From positions 1 through 5,144 of the forward strand of contig JAJDEC010000188.1 of NCBI GenBank assembly GCA_029259995.1: a stretch of DNA of 5,144 nt. The letters are read 5' to 3'. The notes beneath the pieces were generated by a model. That model saw only the letters and a list, made by a program, of their open reading frames with translations, was not told the origin of the DNA and searched no databases. This document shows, piece after piece, positions 1 through 5,144 of this stretch. Position 1 is the first letter of the stretch; every line of letters starts with the position of its first letter. This DNA is from Phycisphaerae bacterium (GTDB lineage Bacteria > Planctomycetota > Phycisphaerae > UBA1845 > UTPLA1). The position numbers and the translations under genes are program-made.

Positions 1-9
1 GGGTCGGCA

Positions 10-117
10 TGGCACCCGGTTTCGGGTCGATGACCCGTCGTACGTTACTCAGTCGAATCGATGACCCGACCGACGCGGCACTGCTTGTGAGCAGTGGCAC
101 CCAACGACCGTTACTCA
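10..117. repeat. Mosaic of short direct repeats and a GC-rich hairpin
   Basis: Three words each occur twice: TGGCACCC (10-17 and 95-102), TCGATGACCCG (27-37 and 58-68) and CGTTACTCA (43-51 and 109-117). The stretch 34-51 matches 100-117 at 14 of 18 positions. CGGGTC-GAT-GACCCG at 23-37 is a perfect 6-bp stem with a 3-base loop, and ACCCG/CGGGT (14-18 and 23-27) would compete with it. I see no credible gene in bases 1-148. The pattern suggests local duplication in a non-coding spacer. Confidence 0.55.
79..96. other. Perfect small hairpin downstream of fumC
   Basis: CACTGCT and AGCAGTG form a 7-bp perfect stem around a 4-base loop (TGTG), about 52 nt after the fumC stop. No T-run follows on the minus strand, so it is not a canonical intrinsic terminator. 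It could still act as a transcript 3'-end structure. The pairing is seen directly; the role is a guess. Confidence 0.45.
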
Positions 118-147
118 AGACTCAAAACTCGAAACTCACGACTCACA
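113..147. repeat. Five-unit heptanucleotide tandem array next to the fumC stop
   Basis: Five consecutive 7-bp units fill this interval without gaps: ACTCAAG, ACTCAAA, ACTCGAA, ACTCACG, ACTCACA. The first four bases ACTC are identical in all five and the last three vary. In the direction of fumC transcription the unit reads about TTTGAGT. The array ends one base from the stop codon (149-151), so it would be the first part of the fumC 3' untranslated region. Seven is not a multiple of three, which argues against coding repeats. It resembles the array at 2738-2833. Confidence 0.85.
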
Positions 148-148
148 C

Positions 149-1526
<1,378 letters not shown>

Positions 1527-1549
<23 letters not shown>

Positions 1550-1703
1550 GGTTGTGACTCCAAAGGTGTGCGTTATTTCTCGTCTCGCGATTCGTTGCAT
1601 CGCGCATATCTTCGTACATCGCCAGCGCGCCAATCAGCGCGACCGTCAGGGAACGGTACCAGCGTATATCCGTCAGGCGCGCGATCCGAAAAAAGCGTTC
1701 CAC
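1527..1703 (-). CDS. Speculative 58-residue membrane peptide overlapping the fumC start
   Basis: A frame open from GTG at 1703 to TGA at 1527-1529 would encode 58 residues and overlap the first 23 nt of fumC in another frame. The translation has a basic N-terminus (VERFFRIARLTDIRWYRS), one hydrophobic stretch TVALIGALAM (20-29) and a polar tail. I do not recognise it. The only ribosome-binding hint is a loose GGGG run upstream. The GTG falls inside the terminator-like hairpin at 1694-1706, and the two readings conflict. The frame could be a short leader translationally coupled to fumC, a remnant of a larger gene (an in-frame TGA lies 13 codons before the GTG), or chance. It is listed because the hydrophobic segment plus the overlap is unusual for random spacer. 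Confidence 0.18.
1558..1561 (-). promoter_or_regulatory. Ribosome binding site of fumC
   Basis: The minus strand reads GGAG here, 8 nt before the ATG at 1549. This decides the fumC start in favour of 1549 over the upstream in-frame ATG at 1633. Confidence 0.7.
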
Positions 1704-1706
1704 GCT
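1689..1706 (-). terminator. Weak intrinsic-terminator-like hairpin after the zinc-ribbon gene
   Basis: On the minus strand AGCGT-GGA-ACGCT forms a 5-bp stem with a 3-base loop, immediately followed by a T-run (six T in all, the first closing the stem). It lies about 173 nt after the stop of the zinc-ribbon membrane protein and 140 nt before the fumC start, so it could separate the two transcripts. The stem is shorter than most intrinsic terminators. Confidence 0.25.
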
Positions 1707-1878
1707 CGTCGCCCCGCCGGATGCAACGCGCCCCGCTCACATACGCGCGCCCACTTCCTAACGGTCGTGGCTCGGAACGGCGCCGCGCCTCGAAACGGCG
1801 GCGCGATTTCGAAGGGGATCATATCGCAAGATTGGAGGGTGCTCTATGGGGAGGGAACGGATGAAGGCACATAAAGAA

Positions 1879-2682
1879 TCACTGGGGTTTGGGGCATCGT
1901 GGCACGACTGGGATCCGGCGACGGAGAACGACAATTACGAAACCGAACAGCAACGGTGCGGAAGTGACAAACCAATCGATGACGGTATCAAAGGCAAACA
2001 AACCCATTCGCCAGATGTACAACTGCAAGGCGTCCACGATCTCAAGGAGAAGCCAGAGGCCGGCGGTTGCGTACGCCAATATCAACGCGCCTCGTTCGAA
2101 TCGACATCTTTGGAGATTCACGAGCGACGACAGCCAGCCGAGGACGAAAATGGCGGTCAAGTATCGACCGGTTACTTCGATTGTGAAAATCCAGTTGGTC
2201 ACTTTGATCCATGTGGTCGTTGCCCGGCTCGGCCAAATGGGCATCGATTCGATTGCGAGCCAACCGAGCAAACTAGGCATGAATGCGGCCGACGCGAGGA
2301 TCATGAGAAATTGACGGCGACGGATGCGAGAGGCGATCAGCAGCAACATGCCCAATGGAACCAGCCCGAGTAGAGCAGGCAGCCCAACGATGAGCCGAAT
2401 CCGCATCAAGAACTCAATACGGAGGTCCCCAGCGGTTCGCAGTAAGTACTCTGATGTGATATTGAGCCCACGATCGATCACGATCCAAAGAACAAATAAC
2501 AGCAGTGCCGTGCGAAGCCCACGCACCGATCGAAGGTCGTGCACGTTCAGATGTTCTGGTATTCGCGATCGCTCAACAGCCGCGCCGCACTCACCGCACT
2601 TCGCCGCCCACGCCAGCGTGCGCAGATTGTGGCCGCAGCGGATGCAGTGGAGATCGGATTCGACGTGGGAGGCTTCCGGCAT
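1879..2682 (-). CDS. Zinc-ribbon multi-pass membrane protein of unknown function
   Basis: This 267-residue protein belongs to no family I can name. Residues 13-33 hold a compact zinc ribbon, Cys13-x2-Cys16-Gly-His-Asn-Leu-Arg followed by Cys29-x2-Cys32-Gly. That resembles the rubredoxin/rpoC-like knuckles at the N-terminus of many planctomycete membrane proteins. A charged linker (35-56) leads to about six hydrophobic segments near 57-70, 97-117, 125-144, 174-190, 199-216 and 235-253, ending in a basic tail. The ribbon is probably cytoplasmic. The start at 2682 is the first ATG and has no Shine-Dalgarno; a promoter-like element sits just upstream. Several 60-base lines sampled from it run about 48-58 % GC, against roughly 60-77 % for sampled fumC lines, so it may be under weaker codon selection or of foreign origin. 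It has 173 bp to the symporter upstream and 329 bp to fumC downstream, so it looks separately expressed. Confidence 0.8.
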   Translation of the reverse strand: MPEASHVESDLHCIRCGHNLRTLAWAAKCGECGAAVERSRIPEHLNVHDLRSVRGLRTALLLFVLWIVIDRGLNITSEYLLRTAGDLRIEFLMRIRLIVGLPALLGLVPLGMLLLIASRIRRRQFLMILASAAFMPSLLGWLAIESMPIWPSRATTTWIKVTNWIFTIEVTGRYLTAIFVLGWLSSLVNLQRCRFERGALILAYATAGLWLLLEIVDALQLYIWRMGLFAFDTVIDWFVTSAPLLFGFVIVVLRRRIPVVPRCPKPQ

Positions 2683-2689
2683 GAACGGA

Positions 2690-2719
2690 ATCGTAGCGAG
2701 AAGGCGATGCGGATGGCAA
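2690..2719 (-). promoter_or_regulatory. Sigma70-like promoter for the zinc-ribbon gene, possibly leaderless
   Basis: On the minus strand TTGCCA (2714-2719, 5 of 6 to TTGACA) is followed after 18 bp by TACGAT (2690-2695, 4 of 6 to TATAAT). The -10 box ends only 7 bp before the ATG at 2682, so transcription would begin at or next to the start codon. This agrees with the absence of a Shine-Dalgarno sequence there. The boxes are seen; promoter activity is inferred. Confidence 0.35.
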
Positions 2720-2737
2720 TCGCGGCCGAGATCAGGA

Positions 2738-2833
2738 CTTCAAGATCTGAAATCTCGAATCTCGAATCTCAAGTCTCGAATTTCAAATTTCAAATCTCAA
2801 ATCTCAGATTTCAGACTTGAGATTTCAGATTTG
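2738..2833. repeat. Heptanucleotide tandem array with inverted-repeat arms
   Basis: From 2745 to 2828 the sequence is twelve consecutive 7-bp units with consensus ATCTCAA/ATTTCAA (ATCTGAA, ATCTCGA twice, ATCTCAA, GTCTCGA, ATTTCAA twice, ATCTCAA, ATCTCAG, ATTTCAG, ACTTGAG, ATTTCAG). A degenerate unit precedes (2738-2744) and a partial one follows. AATCTCAAGTCT at 2765-2776 is an exact inverted repeat of 2813-2824; extending to 21 bases (2756-2776 against 2813-2833) gives 18 matches. The array starts about 22 nt after the symporter stop and lies upstream of the zinc-ribbon gene. It is AT-rich against GC-rich flanks. On the gene strand the unit reads about TTTGAGA, one base from the unit at 113-147. 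Confidence 0.92.
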
Positions 2834-2855
2834 TTGTGCGGCGCGTCGCCTCCGC

Positions 2856-4694
2856 CTACTTCGTCCGCTTCATCTCCCCGCTATCAAGTCGCTTGAAGTA
2901 ATGACTTGCCGCGCGGACCAGCGTCGGCAGCAGAATCAGACACGCCGGCAGATTGCAAAACACGGTCAGCCCCGTCATCGCATCGCTGAAGTTGTAGACC
3001 GGCTTGAACTGGCTGAACGTGCAGCCCGCGAAGATGGCAATGACGAAGAGAATCTTGTACGGCAGAATCGCCGTGCGGCCGAGCAGGTATTCCGTTCCCT
3101 TCTCGCCGTAATAGCTCCAGCTGATCATCGTGCTGAACGCAAACAAACAGACGCCGATGAGAATGATCCACTTGCCGAAGCCGACAAAGACCGTGTCCAG
3201 CGCGAAGCGCGTGATCTCCGCGCCGTCGATGCCCAAGTGAACCGGCTGTCCGATACTCAGCGCGCTGAATCGCTTGCGGAAATCCTCCGGATCGTCGGCC
3301 TCGTCGCTTCGATCAATCTGGATCTGGATCTCGCCGAGCCTGGCAATCTCATTCGCCGGCATTTCGACGACATGCTTCGACGCAGCGGCCGACAACAACT
3401 TCGGCGCCGTGCCCTGCTCGCGCTCAACGAGCACCCAGAGCTTCGTGTGCTCGTTGTTGAGTTCCGCGTAGTGAACGTCGCGAAGTCGTTCGGGGATTTC
3501 GGCCGTCGGCGTCATCGCGATGCGAACCGTGTCGCCGTCGATCGATGCGACTGTGCCCACAGCCGGACGATTCCAGACGCCCGTGCTGAGAACGACGAGC
3601 GCCGTCATCGTGCAGATAATGATCGTGTCGATGAAAGGTCCCATCGCCGCGACGACGCCCTCGCGAATCGGTTCGTCCGTCTTGGCGGCGGCGTGGGCGA
3701 TGGCGGCCGAGCCCTGACCGGCCTCATTGGAAAACAGGGCCCGCTTCAGGCCGAGCGTAAACGCGAGATAGACGCTGACGCCGGCGAAGGCGCCTTCGCC
3801 CGCCTTGGCGTTGAATGCACAATCAAAGATCAGCGCGAACATCGATCCGATCTGATCCATGTTCTGGAAGATGACGATGAGCGAACCGACGACATACAGC
3901 ACGCACATCCCGGGCACGAGCTTGGACGCGACGTTACCGATCCGCTTGATGCCGCCGATGATGACGAGCGAGACGAGAAATGCGATCACAGCGCCCGTGA
4001 TCCGCGGATCGACGCCGAACGTCGACAACTGATTGCCGACGTTCCAGCTTTGAAACATGTTGCCGCCGCCGAAAGACGCCAGCGCGATGATCAAGGCGTA
4101 TACGATCGCCATGATCTTGAAGACGACCCAGAGACTGCTGCCGCGGGCCTTGTGCGGATCGACGAGGGCCTTCTGGATGTACCACATGGGACCGCCGCGC
4201 ACTTCGCCGCGCGCCGTGGCTTTCGCATCCGATGCCGGCGGTGCTTCGCCTTCGTATTCGAGCGTTCGCGTTTCGGCGTCGTGGGCCATACCGGCCGGAG
4301 AGCTGGCATCGGGCACATCCTGCTCGTCGCGGAACATCGTCGCGAGCGAGCATTCGACGAATTTGATCGCCATGCCGAAGAAGCCAACGATCCACATCCA
4401 GAAGACGGCGCCGGGGCCGCCCAGCGTGACGGCGACGCCGACGCCGGCGATGTTGCCGAGACCGATCGTGGCGGAAAGCGCGGCGCAAAGCGCCTGAAAG
4501 TGCGAGATATGTCCGGCGTCGTCTTCGCGATCGTACTTCCCGCGGATAACCTGGAATCCGTGGGTCAGGGCCCGCCATTGCACGAGTTTGGAAACGACGG
4601 AGAAGAGCAGGCCGCATCCGAGGAGCAGGAAAAACAGCCACGGCGTCCAGATGATGCCGTCAAACCAATCCGTGAATTCCTTGAAGCTCTTCAT
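2856..4694 (-). CDS. Na+:alanine/glycine symporter (AGCS family) with extra loops
   Basis: The 612-residue inner-membrane protein imports alanine, glycine or a similar small amino acid with sodium. AGCS hallmarks are GHISHFQALCAALSATIGLG (61-80) running into NIAGVGVAVT, then GGPGAVFWMW (92-101), GGPMWYI (167-173), SNEAGQGSAAIAHAAA (322-337) and FIDTIIICTMTALVVL (354-369). About eleven hydrophobic segments can be placed, near 14-36, 66-90, 97-120, 188-210, 231-250, 258-278, 303-320, 350-372, 503-526, 544-561 and 570-596. Two soluble insertions make it longer than the usual 450-550 residues: an acidic loop near 123-166 and a domain near 373-500. NEAGQGS has Gln where Met is common. The start at 4694 has GAGGA 7 nt upstream; the stop is TAG at 2856-2858. 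Exact substrate is not readable from sequence. The gene stands 105 bp after the glycosyltransferase gene, so co-transcription is possible. Confidence 0.94.
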   Translation of the reverse strand: MKSFKEFTDWFDGIIWTPWLFFLLLGCGLLFSVVSKLVQWRALTHGFQVIRGKYDREDDAGHISHFQALCAALSATIGLGNIAGVGVAVTLGGPGAVFWMWIVGFFGMAIKFVECSLATMFRDEQDVPDASSPAGMAHDAETRTLEYEGEAPPASDAKATARGEVRGGPMWYIQKALVDPHKARGSSLWVVFKIMAIVYALIIALASFGGGNMFQSWNVGNQLSTFGVDPRITGAVIAFLVSLVIIGGIKRIGNVASKLVPGMCVLYVVGSLIVIFQNMDQIGSMFALIFDCAFNAKAGEGAFAGVSVYLAFTLGLKRALFSNEAGQGSAAIAHAAAKTDEPIREGVVAAMGPFIDTIIICTMTALVVLSTGVWNRPAVGTVASIDGDTVRIAMTPTAEIPERLRDVHYAELNNEHTKLWVLVEREQGTAPKLLSAAASKHVVEMPANEIARLGEIQIQIDRSDEADDPEDFRKRFSALSIGQPVHLGIDGAEITRFALDTVFVGFGKWIILIGVCLFAFSTMISWSYYGEKGTEYLLGRTAILPYKILFVIAIFAGCTFSQFKPVYNFSDAMTGLTVFCNLPACLILLPTLVRAASHYFKRLDSGEMKRTK

Positions 4695-4701
4695 AGACTC
4701 T

Positions 4702-4706
4702 TCCTC
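4702..4706 (-). promoter_or_regulatory. Ribosome binding site of the symporter gene
   Basis: The minus strand reads GAGGA here, 7 nt before the ATG at 4694. The position is ideal for a Shine-Dalgarno element and supports this start codon. Confidence 0.7.
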
Positions 4707-4799
4707 GATGCGCGGCGCGAATGAATGGCGGAATGATGTGGGAATCGCTGCGAAGCTGCAAACGGAATCGAGGAAATCGACTTGAATCCTGATGCGCGT

Positions 4800-5144
4800 C
4801 TATTTTCGGAACCAGTGCCGGCCGATCGTCGAGAGAATCCAGTAGCCCGCCTTGATCGATCCGCGAATCGTCCCGCCGATCTTGCTCTGGCCGATGCGGC
4901 GTTTGTAGTGCACGCTGATTTGCTGAATGCGCAGTCCTTCCTGAATCGCACGGATCTGCATTTCAACGGTCCAGCCAAACGCACGATCCTGCATGGCGAT
5001 CTTGTCGAGGCTCGATCGACGAATGGCGCGAAAAGGGCCGAGATCACGATAGCGATAGCCCCATCGAAGCCGAATGAGCCACGTCGCCAGCCAGTTGCCG
5101 AATCGTTGCTGGGGCGACAAGGCCCCCTGTTCGACGGTCGCCGC
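4800..5144 (-). CDS. Glycosyltransferase family 2, C-terminal part (cut by window edge)
   Basis: The last 114 codons of a larger gene are visible; the frame stays open to the window edge, so the start and the N-terminal nucleotide-sugar-binding half with its catalytic aspartates lie outside. Visible motifs are QQRFGNWLATWLI (12-24), DLGPFRAIRR (34-43), GWTVEMQIRA (57-66) and RRIGQSKIGGTIRGS (82-96). This set is typical of bacterial GT2 enzymes related to dolichyl-phosphate mannosyl/glucosyltransferases, which move a sugar from a nucleotide donor to a polyprenyl phosphate or similar acceptor at the membrane. An internal ATG at 5120 is not the true start, because conserved family sequence (EQGA before MSPQQRFGN) continues upstream of it. 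The stop is TAG at 4800-4802, 105 bp before the symporter start. The exact sugar and acceptor cannot be read from this fragment. Confidence 0.88.
   Translation of the reverse strand, partial: AATVEQGALSPQQRFGNWLATWLIRLRWGYRYRDLGPFRAIRRSSLDKIAMQDRAFGWTVEMQIRAIQEGLRIQQISVHYKRRIGQSKIGGTIRGSIKAGYWILSTIGRHWFRK

Larger units (their letters stand above)
1550..1878. other. Spacer between the zinc-ribbon gene and fumC
   Basis: These 329 bp hold no confidently real gene. They contain the fumC ribosome binding site, a speculative 58-codon minus-strand frame (1527-1703), a weak terminator-like hairpin (1689-1706) and a GC-rich inverted repeat, GCGCCGC at 1780-1786 with GCGGCGC at 1798-1804. The inverted repeat competes with TCGAAA/TTTCGA at 1790-1795 and 1807-1812. 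I looked for a sigma70-like promoter for fumC on the minus strand and found none with good matches in both boxes. Confidence 0.6.

Noticed and set aside
1550..1633. 28-residue N-terminal extension of fumarase from the ATG at 1633
   Set aside because: The extension does not resemble fumarase N-termini or a signal peptide, and the ATG at 1549 has a well-placed GGAG.
1846..2373. Plus-strand frame antisense to the zinc-ribbon gene
   Set aside because: Highly polar and motif-free; the minus strand gives a coherent zinc ribbon plus membrane helices.
2738..2833. CRISPR array as an explanation for the repeats
   Set aside because: The units are 7 bp with no spacers, and no cas gene is present.
3714..3716. 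Gln327 in the symporter NEAGQGS motif as a defect
   Set aside because: Met is common at this site, but the flanking motif is fully intact and Gln probably marks a subgroup rather than a broken protein.
2817..4724. 635-codon open frame on the plus strand spanning the whole symporter gene
   Set aside because: It is full of Arg, Asp and Glu with no recognisable domain, and starts in the heptamer array. It is a codon-bias shadow of the symporter.
4733..4761. Promoter-like TTGCAG-17 bp-CATCAT before the symporter on the minus strand
   Set aside because: Only 3 of 6 and 4 of 6 consensus matches; too weak to annotate.

Overview
The window carries four protein genes, all on the minus strand. In transcription order they are: the C-terminal end of a family 2 glycosyltransferase (cut by the right edge), a large Na+-coupled alanine/glycine symporter of the AGCS family, a zinc-ribbon membrane protein of unknown function, and a class II fumarate hydratase (fumC). 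The spacers between them are 105, 173 and 329 bp, so this is probably a set of neighbouring transcription units rather than one tight operon. I see no rRNA, tRNA, CRISPR, transposase or phage gene.

The organism is a GC-rich bacterium. A planctomycete (Phycisphaerae-like) is my best guess. It rests on the short N-terminal zinc ribbon (CxxCGxxLR...CxxCG) joined to a multi-pass membrane domain, on the AGCS symporter with extra loops, and on heptanucleotide tandem repeats between genes. This is inference by resemblance and no sequence search was possible.

Region by region: bases 1-148 are non-coding and hold short direct repeats, small perfect hairpins and a five-unit heptamer array that ends one base before the fumC stop codon. 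Bases 149-1549 are fumC. Bases 1550-1878 are mostly non-coding, with a weak terminator-like hairpin and one speculative 58-codon frame running into the fumC start. Bases 1879-2682 are the zinc-ribbon membrane protein, clearly lower in GC than its neighbours. Bases 2683-2855 hold a promoter-like element close to the start codon of that gene and a heptamer array of about 13 units, with inverted-repeat arms, just downstream of the symporter. Bases 2856-4694 are the symporter, 4695-4799 a short spacer, and 4800-5144 the glycosyltransferase end.

The genes do not form an obvious pathway. Fumarase works in the TCA cycle, the symporter brings in small amino acids that can feed central metabolism, and the glycosyltransferase probably serves envelope or lipid-linked sugar chemistry. 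I do not see a convincing undescribed multi-gene system. The observations most worth a second look are the two related 7-bp repeat arrays placed directly 3' of genes, a lysine in the fumarase substrate-binding loop where threonine is expected, and the large soluble insertion in the symporter.
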